The notes under the pieces were generated by a model. That model saw only the letters and a program-made list of their open reading frames with translations, was not told where the DNA came from and did no database searches. Shown here in pieces: positions 41,565-52,914 of a DNA stretch of 64,000 nt. This DNA comes from Nematopogon swammerdamellus (taxonomy: Eukaryota; Arthropoda; Insecta; Lepidoptera; Adelidae): positions 12,423,891 through 12,487,890 of the forward strand of contig OX336349.1 in assembly GCA_946902875.1 (NCBI GenBank), written 5' to 3'. The stretch's first letter is position 1, and the number at the start of each line of letters is the position of its first letter. The translations under genes and the position numbers were made by a program.

Positions 41565-43225
41565 AGCTTTTATTTGTTTTATTTTAGTAATATATAAATA
41601 AATTTGAGGGAATTCGGTACATTTTCTTTTTTTTAAAGTCCTTAAAAATAATCATATTCATAATAAACGTATTATCCATATAAATATTTATTTTTCTCAT
41701 TGTGGATCGTTATCCTACACGACTGCCTCAAAAAGTCACTGGGCCGCAAATAATTCCACATGCATATTCAGTGGGGTGTGTGATACCCCGCCCCCGGGCG
41801 AGCGGGGATGGAAACTGCCCCCTCTCCCGCCCCCAAGTGAAGACGTCTCGAGGTTTCCAGTAAATTTAGTTCTATTTTTAAATCTTTCTCAAGTGCGACG
41901 TCGACAGAACGCCGCCGTTGTGAAGTGCCTTAAAAATCAGCACATTTTCGGAAACATACAAACACTTTTAGTCTACATGGTTTTTTTAAAATTACTCGGT
42001 AAATTTGGCTCACCATGGTTAGTATTCGCGTTTTGGGGTCTTCAGATTTTTCGTAGTTAGAAATAAAAAAAAATAGAGTGTTTAGCTCTTGAAGCACACA
42101 ATAAAGATTAATGCTCAATAATTACTTGAACCTCATAATGTGACAAAGGAGTTTAATATATTTAAAATGATCTCAAAACATAAAGTAAATTATTAATAAA
42201 TTATTATGATCACAAAGGGTCAAGTTTACATTTTTTGAAAAAAAAAATCAGGATATACTAATTCGTTATACGTCTAACAGCTACACCGTTAGTAAGCAAG
42301 GAAGAAGCGAAAGGTAAAAAGTCGCAAAAATTAAAAAAAAAGTCATCATTATTTAGTGCATAATATGTATTTATTTATTTTATGTACTTAGACAAAGGAG
42401 TTGACACAACACACGACGTTTTTGCCACATTTCAAGAGTAATTAATTCCCCAAAAACATAAGTACACAAAGTACAATTAGTTGCATCGTACAATAAGTTT
42501 CCGTATTTATTTTAGCTATGTTCTGAACAGATGACGAAAACTTGTAAGAAAGAGCGCCGCTAATAGCACTCTGGTTCGGAGGAACCCTAAAAACATTAAA
42601 GCGGAAGGTAAAGTTATGCGCGTTTAAATGCCACAACTTCAGTTCTCGCAAAATGAAGTTTGCAGTACTCGGCTGTAATTTATATTTAAATCTGGCCGAA
42701 AACAAATAAATCTAGTCACAAGTGCGGCAGCGATATCAACGTACTCATTTTAATTTCCGCTCGAGCGAGTGCTCCAAAGAAAATGTAAAATTAGTAGCTT
42801 TCCAGAAAACAATATCTATTCAACTTCACTAACCGCCCTGTCCCCCGCTCGTTATAAAGCTATCTCTTTTTTCTTTTTCACCTAATTTACGAGCGACTTC
42901 GAGTTTTGATCAAACTTCGGTCGGAGTCCCTCGGCAAATTTGACTACGGTGAATAAAATCCCTAATACTTTCCGAAGCGACACTTCTCCATTTTCTTTTT
43001 TCTCGCCCGATGGAGGTGCAAAGAGCTTCTGGATGTGTCCATTTTGTCTCTTTACGCTTCGGTAACAGTAAGTAGGCCTTGCCATTAAGTGGAAGCATAA
43101 AACAGTTGGACATTTCTACTTATTGTTGCAGTCGATCCTTGATGTGCAATAGTTTTAATGTCAAACATACTCTATGTATATGTACCTTTTGTGTGAAAAA
43201 ATCAATTTTTTGATCATACAATGAG
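41565..43225. other. No gene recognised
   Basis: AT-rich with short open frames. A GC-rich spot lies at 41,780-41,830 (CCCCGCCCCCGGGCGAGCGG). Nothing assignable. Confidence 0.4.
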
Positions 43226-43228
43226 TTC

Positions 43229-43605
43229 CGCAGGGCCGTCTTAGACCATGTAGGGGCCCTTGGCACATTTGGGGCCCTTTTTTAGAAAGTAAAAAAAAAT
43301 TGAAAAGTAGTAGGTACCTATGTACTTTTATTTAGTGACTTTAATATTTTAAAGTTTATTAAATATTTGTATAGATTTTATGTAATTTAACGCTATGTAT
43401 TTTTCTGATTTATTTAACATTTAGTCAAATTCTGTTCACTATTCGAAAAATATTTAAAAATGTCATCGGGTTTCCGATTTACATTCAAATTTAGAAATTT
43501 TAACTCCAATCCTTAGTAAAATACACAAAAAAATTTTGCTCCTCTTTTTCGGTGCAAACGGCGACGTTGGCACTTTGGGGCCCTCGTCGAGCCGGGGGCC
43601 CTGCG
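43229..43605. repeat. GGGGCCCT-type repeat with 9-bp inverted ends
   Basis: The segment begins CGCAGGGCCGTCTTAGACCA, GGGGCCCTTGGCACATTTGG and ends TTTGGGGCCCTCGTCGAGCC, GGGGGCCCTGCG. The outer CGCAGGGCC and GGCCCTGCG are exact inverted repeats, and the AT-rich interior is non-coding. Possibly a small non-autonomous element; family unknown. Confidence 0.45.
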
Positions 43606-43863
43606 CTCATGCACCATGTGCCCTTATGGAATAGACTTGCCTGCAGTTTCTGCCTTCTGAATTAAATATTCCCAATGGAGAGCCAGATGAATGTGCAAAC
43701 TGGAAAGAACAGAACTGTACAGTCCTAGTCGAGGCCGGATCTCGGTTTTCTGTTCTGTAACACACATCTTTCGTTAACATTTTCGCCAAATCATTTTTAT
43801 CTTTCCCACTCGCCTTGCCGAATTTACTGTGCCGTCTTGTCGGAATACCCTTACACCCTATCA

Positions 43864-44073
43864 GTACCCTTATCACGAGATTTAACCTACACCGCGTACT
43901 ACGCTACGCCGTGTTCTCCGCATTATTTTGTATGGAGAAACGAAGTTCGCAAATCTATCACTAGAGGCGCTGCTCCGTTTCTCCATACAAAATGATGCGG
44001 AGAACACGGCTGCGCGCCGCGCCGGCGTAGCAGCGTAGTACGCGGTGTAGGTTAAATCTCGTTATTAGGGTAC
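43864..44073. mobile_element. Hairpin MITE
   Basis: Long inverted arms: GTACCCTTATCACGAGATTT, AACCTACACCGCGTACTACG, GTGTTCTCCGCATTATTTTG, TATGGAGAAACG on the left mirrored on the right, where the copy has a 14-bp insertion (GCGCGCCGCGCCGG). The loop is only ~35 bp (AAGTTCGCAAATCTATCACT). Such an element would fold into a stable hairpin when transcribed. Confidence 0.8.
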
Positions 44074-44074
44074 A

Positions 44075-45050
44075 TATCAGTTACACTAGCAGTGTTCGCA
44101 GCGCACTTCAACCAAACATTGGAGTTGGCGTTGTTGAACGTGGGGTGAGTGTAACTTTGGCTTATGTAAGTCTAAATATATTGCCTCTAACACAATATGG
44201 ATACAATATGTTTAGTAAAGTAATGTTTAGTAAGCCATAGATTACAGGCATGTTTTTTCGACAATGTAATAGTTGCGGCAAATAAACTACAAGAAGCAAT
44301 GATTTGCCAGAGACAGTCAAACCGTTGCTGTAATTTGTATTTAGGCGTTTCTTTATTTTTCAAAACACAATAATTATTTTGGTAAACACATTTAATATAA
44401 CTATATTGTGTGGTGGTACGGAACCCTACTCGCACTTGGCGGCTTTTTTTTCGTATGGGTGCGGAACCCTAAAATAGTGTGACAATTTTACAAAACCGAA
44501 TTTCTGCTTCCAGAAATAACGCACGACTAAAAAATACGACCCTATTCGCAATTCCCATAGAAAGCTCATTATTCTCGATAGTATGGTGCATATGTGTAGA
44601 TAGATACCCATAAGCGCAGGCTAACGGCGCGAGGGCTTTAGCAAGGACACTAACTGTTCCGTTTCCTATTACTGGAGGCGCCGAGATAGGCGACCGGACC
44701 ACCCCGGGCTGCGCTAGCACTCAGGCCAGTGCATCGCTTTAGACTGCTCATAGATCGACTATTCCCTATGCATTGGAAACCTTTGTTTTCATTTGCGACA
44801 AACATTATCGAAGAGGCCATGGGAAAATCTTTCGATACGATCAAAATACTGTTTCAAGACTGGGTATAACCATAAGAACCAGCTATCCCATGAAGCACCA
44901 CCAGCGCGAAGCAAACATTGCGGCCTGCCCTCAGTGCACATGCATGCATCTAACACAACTTTGCTTGACGATTCCATCACGCAAGCGTACCCCTGTATCA
45001 AAAGAATGGAATGCACAAACCAATAATCTTGCTCAAACGTTTCAACGTTC
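44075..45050. other. No gene recognised
   Basis: Holds a repeat 5' end near 44,405-44,475 (GGTGGTACGGAACCCTACTC, GCACTTGGCGGC). Overlapping open frames of 61-121 codons lie on both strands at 44,470-45,138; none shows a domain I know. Confidence 0.4.
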
Positions 45051-45054
45051 GTGG

Positions 45055-45533
45055 TTTTTTTTTTTTTTTTTATGGAACTCGACACGGTTGGCTACATCAC
45101 CTACAACATCCGTGATGTCAGCCCATAACACAGGGTGAACTAGGTGCCATGTCAGTGCTTCCCTTCATTTCATGTCGGCTACACTAAACTGGACGGAAAA
45201 CACGAACTATTTACATAGCCGTTTCGACCGACGTTTCGTTCAGTGCGGTGGTACCAACCCGGCCGGGATAAACCCTACCACCTAGTAAGGTAATAAGGGA
45301 AGGGACCTACAGTTTAACGTGGAATCCGAACCACGGTCAGCCTCCAACGGTCGAGCGGTCACCCATCCAATCACTGACCGCGCTCAGCGTTGATTAATAA
45401 CAGTTGACTAACCAACCGCGCCACTGAGCTACCGAGGCTGACGAATTTTCTTATCCCTTAGTCGACTTTTACGACATGCGACGGGGAGAGATGCAGTGGG
45501 GCTATTCTTTTTAAGTACCGACCCCACACGGTA
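45055..45533 (-). mobile_element. SINE with tRNA/5S head plus outer 5' block
   Basis: Reverse-oriented, from a T-run at 45,055 through the full body to the tRNA/5S head at 45,320-45,442 (GAATCCGAACCACGGTCAGC, GAGCGGTCACCCATCCAATC, TGACCGCGCTCAGCGTTG, CCGCGCCACTGAGCTACCGA, GGCTGACG). Directly beyond comes a second 5' block: TATCCCTTAGTCGACTTTTA, CGACGGGGAGAGATGCAGTG, GGGCTATTC and ACCGACCCCACACGGTACA. Other copies have one or the other block. This one has both, which suggests the longer form is ancestral or a composite. Confidence 0.8.
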
Positions 45534-45547
45534 CATAGACAATATTA

Positions 45548-45755
45548 GTTTTTTTTTTGTTTTTATGGAATCTGACACGGTTGACTACATCACCTACTAC
45601 ATCCGAGATATCAGCCCATAACACATTGGTGAACTAGGTGCCATGTCAGTGCTTCCCTTCCGTCGTGCCGGCTGCACTGAACTGGACGGAAAACACAAAA
45701 TATTTAAATAGTCGTTTCAACCGACCTTTCATTCGGGCTCAATATGCATTTGACT
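45548..45755 (-). mobile_element. tRNA/5S-family SINE, 5'-truncated
   Basis: Reverse-oriented body from a T-run (45,550) through CTGACACGGTTGACTACATC, GTGCCATGTCAGTGCTTCCC, GTCGTGCCGGCTGCACTGAA to GTCGTTTCAACCGACCTTTC ATTC, where it stops. It lies 15 bp from the previous SINE in the same orientation. Confidence 0.75.
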
Positions 45756-45759
45756 ACTA

Positions 45760-46985
45760 CTTGATCTTTAGTAATATTATTCTCTCGTGCAATATTATAT
45801 TCTTCAATAGCCTTTCGGAACGTGAGCGACAGAAAATTTCTACAAAATATTTTATCATGATCAAAGGCTTAGATTAAGTACGTTGACCTAGCGTAGTTCA
45901 TTAAAAGCCTTTCAGGAGTGAAGTGTTTCATGCTGTGGAGCCAATTCTGCTCTCGGATAAACTGCAAAGTGGAGGGGTGCTCCAATTTTCAGCCCCGCCT
46001 GATTTAGCTTTCAAACTTCGCAGGAAATTAGGAGCCATTTTGAAAACGGGAGGCTTCGGCGATACTCTAGCGTGAAATTGGGCGACCTATCTGTTATGAA
46101 GTGCAAATAGTAACTCGCAAAGGGCATCACGACGAGCGTAGAAGATTATATTATTTAAAATTTATAGTCTCACAAATATTATCACTGTTGGATTCAGTTT
46201 ACAACTTTACAAACGCAGTTTGAACTGGCGCAGGTAATTACGGTAAAAAAATGTTTTAGTTTATGAGATTAGTTAGCACCTCTGTCTGTTATTACTTCAG
46301 TCATATTGCTCCGTGGGTGAGTCAAGTTCGTTGCACCATTCGTTCGCTAAAAGCCGCTGTTCCTTGCTACGACATGAAGGGCCGAGTCGCCGCCTCCGCC
46401 GCGGCTGAATATAGTATAGTATATAATACGAGAATATAGCAAATAATACGTTTGGCCACTAGCAGGGCTCGTAATTTTCGCGAATTGCGTGCGGAATTAA
46501 GTAAGACCCGAGCTTTTCTGCAGAAAGGCAACACATATTTCACGTGAGCGAGGGTTATATTTAACATGCTCTCTTTGCGATATCTCATGGCAGTTTCAGG
46601 AGCTCTATTCCAAATTGAACACGACGATATATCGTGAACATCGCGTGTGCGTAAGCTACAGTGCATTTGCAATGCATTTGCATACAGTGCAATGAACGAT
46701 GCGTTAAAACATTGTGCCCCGCGCCTATAAAGCTGGCAAAGTAACTACCGCTAAATACAGGCGCACTAGGGTTACCATGTCCAATTTTATATAACCAGAA
46801 CAGAAGACCAAGAAAAGCATTTAACAAACAAATTGAGACCATCTCATGACATCATGAAGACCTACGAGTAATATACTTTCAAAATGTAGTTATAAGAATT
46901 ATGTTATGGACGGACATCTAGTAACTATATGGATATGTTATGTATATTTATTGCTTAGTGTATGCAAAAATGGATAGGTAGATAT
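45760..46985. other. No gene recognised
   Basis: Short open frames on the minus strand (46,367-46,672 and 46,585-46,842) without known motifs. Confidence 0.4.
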
Positions 46986-46986
46986 A

Positions 46987-47257
46987 CACGGTGTTGCAAC
47001 CCCAACCGTAAAACCCGAAAGGGGGTGATTCTGTACGTGAAATAGAACAACTTTTGTTCCACGACTTTTTAATTTGAAGAAAAAAATTTATTTTTCTCCA
47101 TACATTTTGAGAAAAGGTATTTAAAATTTGTATGGAAAAAACAATTTTTTGTTTGTTTAAAAAAAAAAAAATTCGCCACAGAAGTTGATTAGTTACACAT
47201 ATAGAATAACCCCCTTATGTCAGTTAAACATATTACGGGGGCAACTGCAACACCGTG
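46987..47257. mobile_element. MITE with CACGGTGTTGCA ends
   Basis: The left end CACGGTGTTGCAACCCCAAC, CGTAA and the right end TTACGGGGGCAACTGCAACA, CCGTG form inverted repeats of about 25 bp with a few mismatches. The interior has smaller palindromic parts (TTTTCTCCATACATTTTGAG and TTTGTATGGAAAAAAC). Target duplication is not obvious. Confidence 0.7.
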
Positions 47258-47259
47258 GG

Positions 47260-47985
47260 TTAAATAATCATTCAAAGTTAATATTTTAATTTGATTACTA
47301 TACGTAAATTGAAAACCCAGGGCACAATGGAAATCCTCCCGAAATCCCCTAAAAACCATAACATGTCCTGTGAAAAGAGGACGAATGGAAATCTTAGGGA
47401 CAATCGGCATATATGTATATATCGATCGGTGCAGTTGACTTATGGGTACAGATTGCGTTATCGGTTGCGTAGTGCCGACTAGTGTGAAGTTGGAATATTA
47501 CCACGGACTCCAATGTTCAGCGATTATACCTACTGTACGCAAGTGCTCATTCCCTTCAAGTGGAAAATTATGAGACACGATACATTTTTCCCGAAACTCG
47601 TTAAGGACCAGCCTACCCTCGGGCAGGATTCTGGGATTGTATAGGAGACTTAGAGAATGTTCCAGGCAGAATTAAAAAGTTGTATTTGCTAACCTTCTTT
47701 GAAGGATCATCTACCTACAATGTTTGTTAAAGCTGAAACAACTTTTTAACTTTGTACGATCGAAAAGTAATCAAGTTTGTTTTTTTTCTGTTATTGTTCC
47801 ATCTACGATTAGTTTATCAAGTTACTTATTAACATAATGTAGACGTCTGTTATTTTCTGCAACCACAATAAAATATATTTTTTAGGATCTGATAAGCTGG
47901 CAATTTATTCACATTTTATCGTAGAATATAATAAAATATAAAGTCTTTATTGCACACAATCGAAAAAAGAACAGCGCACAAAGGC
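47260..47985. other. No gene recognised
   Basis: Anonymous AT-rich sequence; the open frame at 47,291-47,482 has no recognisable motif. Confidence 0.4.
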
Positions 47986-47989
47986 GAAC

Positions 47990-48240
47990 TTCTTGATGCC
48001 ACTTCATGCTTGGCAAGGGCGGGCTTCTCGCCTTGGGGAATTTCCTCCAGTCAACCCAGTGGACCTAAATTTTTACATGGAATCCGAACCATGGAGCAGT
48101 GGGTGAAGGTATGCACGTAATTTTTTTTTTCAAATTAGAAAAAACTCATTGATTCAAGCCGGTTGGATTCGAACCTCGGACCTCTCGCAAGAGAAGCCGA
48201 CGCTCAGACCCATCGATCACCCCAGCCGCCATTCGTTCAG
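47990..48240 (-). repeat. SINE tRNA-like head with unrelated body
   Basis: Positions 48,150-48,235 are a tRNA-like head on the minus strand (GGTTGGATTCGAACCTCGGA, CCTCTCGCAAGAGAAGCCGA, CGCTCAGACCCATCGATCAC). This resembles the heads at 5,740 and 49,137. The adjoining 48,110-48,150 (ATGCACGTAATTTTTTTTTT) is the normal start of that SINE body. The segment at 47,990-48,100 (GCTTGGCAAGGGCGGGCTTC) is different. Confidence 0.6.
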
Positions 48241-48429
48241 CCAGCCTTTGGGTGAAAATGACTACAATGATAGAGAAAGAAGTATGTGAGATATAATACC
48301 ATTGAATCAACGTTACCTAAATAAATAAAAGAACGATACGTTAGTTTTGCGCTCTATCACGTGTTTTTCTTTTGCTATTCTCATATTTTAACTCAACATT
48401 ATTTTTGATTTAACTCGAATAACCCGCAC

Positions 48430-48890
48430 AGCGAGCGGTGCTCTACTACGCCAGGTGTTCCGCGATATTTCATCTAGATTGCATGTTGCGTTTAATTCTA
48501 CCAGTAACTGTCACGGACGCTGCTCTGCGGAACTAGCATCCCTTATTCCCTGCCACCCGTCCTATCTCCGCATGTCCCGTCGCAGAGAGACTCAGCACCC
48601 TTTTGTTGTTGACATTGGGCTTTTGAGAACCCATAGGTTCTCTAAATCGTTTCTTTGTCGCACCGCTAGAGTGTGGAACTGTCTTCCGGCGAGTGTATTT
48701 CCTGAATCCTTTAACCTGGGTGTCTTCAAGCGTCCTATTAACGGGCTAGACAGCCTAGCAACAGTCCGCAAATCTGCTGGCATGGCACCTAACTGAGCGT
48801 GGCTTCGCGAGGAGAGGTGATTTTGGTTCTGTCGACTGCACCATTGGTCTGTCGGCACAGCCACCCATGCTGCTTCACATAAAAAAAAAA
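48430..48890 (+). pseudogene. LINE ORF2 C-terminus, 3' UTR and A-tail
   Basis: An open frame to the TGA at 48,794-48,796 encodes SYLRMSRRRETQHPFVVDIG, then FLCRTARVWNCLPASVFPES and FNLGVFKRPINGL, the classical C-terminal block (R...W N.LP..VFP....FK) of Jockey/CR1-type LINE ORF2 proteins. It is followed by CTGAGCGTGGCTTCGCGAGG, GTCGACTGCACCATTGGTCT and a 10-base A-run at about 48,880-48,889. It is 5'-truncated and otherwise intact in frame, so a relatively young insertion. Confidence 0.85.
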
Positions 48891-49136
48891 CTAGTACCTC
48901 CATAGTAAACAAAGTAAGAAATATTTTCATCCAAAAATTCTACCCGAGTTTAAACCTCAGGTAGAGATATTAAAAGGGTAGAAGTGGAGTCAACTTGTCG
49001 AACAGACATTGTATCAAGTGTGCACACAAAAATAGGATTATTAAAGATATGTATCTCACGTGTCTTCGCATCTGTGAACTAGTGTTTGTCAATTATGTGC
49101 AATAATTAATTATATTGGGGACGAATTAAATAGAAT

Positions 49137-49540
49137 CTAAGGTGCCCGAGTGGTTTGGGCATCTGCTTCTCATGCGAGAAGTCCGAGGTTCAAATCCGGT
49201 CGGCGTGTAGGTAGCAATGAGTTTTTTCTAACGAAAAAAATTACGTGCATACCTGCACCTGCTGCTTCACCGTTCGGAACCGGTGTAAAACTGTAGGTCC
49301 CTTCCCTTGCCCCTTAATAGGTGGTAGGTTCAAATTGTACCCGACTGGGCTGGTACCACCGTACTGGATGTAAGATGGCCGCATAGCAGCCTCGGTTGTG
49401 TTCTCCTCTAGTCCAGTATAGCCAGCAATCCAGCGAAGTCTCCGGTATGGCACGTACCTTCTCGGAGGTGATATTGGCTTATCGGAGCATGTGCTTTGGC
49501 CCCTCCGACTCAGCCACCCATACCAGATTACATAAAAAAA
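49137..49540 (+). mobile_element. tRNA-headed SINE, complete
   Basis: Head: GTGCCCGAGTGGTTTGGGCA (box A), CTGCTTCTCATGCGAGAAG (anticodon arm) and GAGGTTCAAATCCGGTCGG (box B). It continues with GCAATGAGTTTTTTCTAACG, ACGTGCATACCTGCACCTGC, TGCTTCACCGTTCGG, then the body GTAGGTCCCTTCCCTTGCCC, GGTACCACCGTACTGGATGT, GGTATGGCACGTACCTTCTC, CCACCCATACCAGATTACAT and an A-run. This is the reference copy for the fragments at 1-235, 5,620-5,810, 27,115-27,375 and 48,110-48,235. Confidence 0.85.
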
Positions 49541-49544
49541 AAAA

Positions 49545-50650
49545 TAATACAATGTATGAAAATTGTAGTTCTATACTTTTTAATTCCTCACCCTCAGGTA
49601 TTTTGATGAATGACATCATTATCTTAGATAGCTCAGGCTTGCTTTTGCGCATAAGAATCGTATTAGTACTTCCAGAAGGGTGCGCTCTGGACGTGATTTC
49701 TCAGCGCAATCCCTAGGGGTTTGATTTATTTCTACCCCATATTTCTCGTTTCCCGCTTCAGTTAAGTTATACCTCAATTTATAGGCTCTGGTCTTAACCC
49801 TTTGACTCCAGCCCTTTAGTCTTAACTTTGCTATACCAAAATTTGGAGATAGCACCGGCCAACAGAACATGACGATCAATAATTCATTATTCGACCTTTA
49901 CGCGTAAATCTAAAATACTTCATACACAATATGCACAATATTGAAGAAAGAAAATAATTTATTAACACAAAATTACACTAAGAGAATAGAAATTCAATTT
50001 TTTTTTTAAAAGGCGGATTTTAAAGAAATTAGTCATAGCTCATGTTTTTATACATATATTTGAACATGTATAAGGTAACACATTTTAAACAAGTAAGTAT
50101 CGCATATTTAGACTTTAAATTGTGCAAAATGGTGGAATTTAATAAATGTAAGTCTATATAGTTCTGTTATCTAAAATACCTGATTATAAAAAAAATATTT
50201 CTGTGGAAGCTTCATAGGAAAAAAACAAAAATTTGCAGGCGGTCTTATTGCAGGTTATCACATAATATTGACAATTTAATTAAATTTCATATGGTTAGAA
50301 TGTCAGAAGAAAGTAATAGAGGAAACGTTTTTCAACTACAAATACAAAATCGCCGTAACTGGGCTTGTGCCTTCACCAAAAATTACTCTGAAGTTTATTT
50401 GGTATTCATAGAAACGTCAAACCGCAGCACGCTAAGGGATATTAACCTTACAATTATAAAGGATCCCTTTTGCTGCTTCGGCCACCTTTGCTGGCCCTTC
50501 GCTTCAATGCTGTCTCCTTTTAATAAAGTCATCTACCCGTGAGTCGAGTTCAAGCGATCGTACTGACAAAATAACAAGGAACAATATTTTGTGAAGTCGT
50601 CTCTGCCTCGTACGTACATACATACATAGACTTATGCCTGTTTTAATAAT
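49545..50650. other. No gene recognised
   Basis: Short open frames (49,619-49,879 minus; 50,291-50,542 plus) with no assignable motif; otherwise AT-rich. Confidence 0.4.
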
Positions 50651-50654
50651 TATA

Positions 50655-50868
50655 AAAAAATTGGTTGTCTGTAAAGTCGGTTTACGGACGATAGTTTTAC
50701 GTGAAAACGTCATAAAGTGGTAAGACCCGATTGTGCCTCTCTATCGCTTGTTACGCGCTCTCGCTTGCACACACAGGCTCAGATGGAACGTGACACTTTT
50801 TCGGGTGTGCAGCCGGTGTTCGTCAATTTATAAGACGTGACGTCATCACGTCAAAAAACAGTATGGGT
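50655..50868 (-). repeat. MITE-like dispersed repeat (pair with 19,945)
   Basis: Reverse-oriented copy: AAATTGGTTGTCTGTAAAGT, CGGTTTACGGACGATAGTTT, TTGTGCCTCTCTATCGCTTG, GGCTCAGATGGAACGTGACA and GTTCGTCAATTTATAAGACG. About 100 bp shorter than the copy at 19,945. Confidence 0.6.
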
Positions 50869-51004
50869 GGCTATGCCGAAGAACCGTCTGTGGCACGTGG
50901 CATATCATATCACATAGGGCAGTGTTTGAAATCTGGGCTACTCGCCAATATATAGCTATAGAAATCAGGATGATTTATCTATATGATAATTAAGTACATG
51001 ATTT

Positions 51005-51205
51005 TTTTTATAGAAAGCGTGACATGTGGCTTCGGGCCACCCACCCTTAAGGTGTTTAACTACGCTCAAGGACATTCCGTCGCACGCGGGGGTAGCGAAT
51101 GCCATGCCGGCCTGGCAGTTGCCTATTTACGCCTCTCTTGAAGGATCCGAGACTATACTTGGGGGGAAATATATGGGCAGGGAGAGCGTTCCAGAGCTTA
51201 CCAGT
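51005..51205 (-). pseudogene. LINE ORF2 C-terminus and 3' end
   Basis: The minus strand encodes LWNALPAHIFPPKYSLGSFK, then RGVNRQLPGRHGIRY, followed by the 3' end with TGTCACGCTTTCTATAAAAA. Same family as 35,824-36,020. Confidence 0.75.
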
Positions 51206-51269
51206 TTGTGGATGAATGATCTGCAGAACCGATTGGTACGCATCCGCGGTAAGTATATGCGGAGGTGGA

Positions 51270-51442
51270 AAACGGTCGGTCGAAACGGCTATGTAAATAG
51301 TTTGTGTTTTCCGTCCAGTTCAGTGTAGCCGGCACGACCGAAGGGAAGCGCTGACGTGGCACCAAGTTCATCCGGTGTTATGGGCTGACATCACGGATGT
51401 TGTAGGTTATGTAGCCAACCGTGTCAGTTTCCATAAAAAAAA
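51270..51442 (+). mobile_element. tRNA/5S-family SINE, 5'-truncated
   Basis: Starts at CGGTCGAAACGGCTATGTAA and runs through CCAGTTCAGTGTAGCCGGCA, GTTATGGGCTGACATCACGG and GTAGCCAACCGTGTCAGTTT to an A-run at about 51,434-51,442. Confidence 0.8.
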
Positions 51443-51444
51443 GG

Positions 51445-52045
51445 GGAGGGCGGGACCGCGTCAAACTGCTCCTCCGAGCAGTTCCCATGGAAAAGCGATA
51501 GAACACACTTAGGGCGCCGATATAAGTACATTAGAAATACCTTAAACTAAATTCACATGTTTAGACACTATTCGCATCAGCTCGTGTGGCTTCAAATACT
51601 CGCAAAATCGCCATAACTTGAAGTTGAGGTTAAATTCTGAGCCGAGTACTGCATCGACCCGGTCGAGAGTTTACCCCTAACAGAGCTATTTCATTACGCT
51701 ATACACTATGAACAGGAATTCCGGTCGTCCACGATCCAGTCGTGGAACTAATATGACGTTATATTTGTATCTGGGTAGTAACTTGAAAGGATTGTTGCCA
51801 AACATAAAATTAAGACAGGATTTACACTATAGGACAAACACCCCATCTTATACAGTTACCCACAAAAAAGTTTGTTGCAATTGTTATGCTATTAGATATA
51901 TTATTATGTAATAGTGTCGGCATCACTATTTTCTTCCATAGATACGGAAAGTTCTCCTATTTCAAATTACAAGTCATCCATAATACGTCGTATACACTTA
52001 AGTATACGATTGCATTCATAGTTAACATATTAAAGATAACAAAAA
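51445..52045. other. No gene recognised
   Basis: No recognisable coding or repeat feature; open frames are short. Confidence 0.4.
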
Positions 52046-52480
52046 AAAATCGGCCAAGTGCGAGTAGAACTCGCGTGGAGAGGTTCCGTACCATTCCGTT
52101 TTGCGTGCGAACTTTACTTAGATTTTGGTTTTGGTTTTCTTGTAAACAATTTTTTCTTGCTTCTTGCAGTGCTTCATTTTCGTATATTATAATTTAATAC
52201 CTTTTAAACTAATTTTGTATCTTTTTTAAAATTTTATAATATAAAAATACATTTGTATTTCTTAACGAACCCTTTACGTCGATGCGTCACATGAAGCACA
52301 TGAAAATTTATACGTGATTGAGTCATCAAGCTCTATATTATGTACCAAATTGAAACTTTTTTGTCCAATAGATTCCGAGAAAATAAGCCGTGACAGACGG
52401 ACAGACAGACTGACAGACAAAAAGATAAGAGATTAGGCTTCAGTTTTTTTTTACTCTTTTTAGGTACGGAACTTAAAAAT
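52046..52480 (+). repeat. GTGCGAG/GGTTCCGTA repeat family copy
   Basis: Begins AAAAATCGGCCAAGTGCGAG, AACTCGCGTGGAGAGGTTCC, contains TATTATGTACCAAATTGAAA and TTTGTCCAATAGATTCCGAG, and ends GACAGACGGACAGACAGACT then AGGTACGGAACTTAAAAA. It is the most complete plus-strand copy beside 32,170-32,615. Confidence 0.7.
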
Positions 52481-52726
52481 GATTGGTGTAAAACTGGGGC
52501 TTTGAACCTCCAACCGCTTGCATGGGAGGACTGGACACTATTTCTACGACAATAACAATTTTCTGGAACAACATTTACATTCAAGTAAGTATACTTTAGG
52601 AATATTAGCACTCAGACTAAACCCATTCGCAATATGTAGCTAAAACCTCTGTGTGGGTGGAGGTTAGCCTAAATTTCGGATGCTAATGTCTGAGCAAATT
52701 AAATTTCCCGATATAAATGAATGTTC

Positions 52727-52913
52727 CTACATATTTAGTAAAGTATAAGTAGAAAATAATGAACATCGAGTTTTAGAAAGAGACAATCCGGTTGTATAGC
52801 GTCGTCCCTGTCGCACAGAGACGTGCCAGTTCCTGCGACAGGGACGGCGCTCTACAACCAGATTGTCTCTTTCTAAAGCTCGATGTTCCTTATTTACTAC
52901 TGGGTACTGTAGA
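52727..52913. mobile_element. Hairpin MITE (CCCTGTCGCA family), copy 1
   Basis: Inverted arms carry GAACATCGAG[TC]TTTAGAAAG, AGACAAT and GTCGTCCCTGTCGCACAGAG on the left and the complement on the right (TGCGACAGGGACGGCGCTCT, ATTGTCTCTTTCTAAAGCTC). The loop is only a few bases (GTGCCAGTTCC region). A relative lies at 55,918-56,094. Confidence 0.8.
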
Positions 52914-52914
52914 T

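Noticed and set aside
41141..41597. 126- and 108-codon frames with WLYIQLLFIG repeats
   Set aside because: They are translations of the 35-bp minisatellite plus SINE sequence.
44469..45138. Overlapping 60-121-codon frames on both strands
   Set aside because: Shadows of each other; the plus frame runs into a SINE T-run at 45,055, and no domain is visible.
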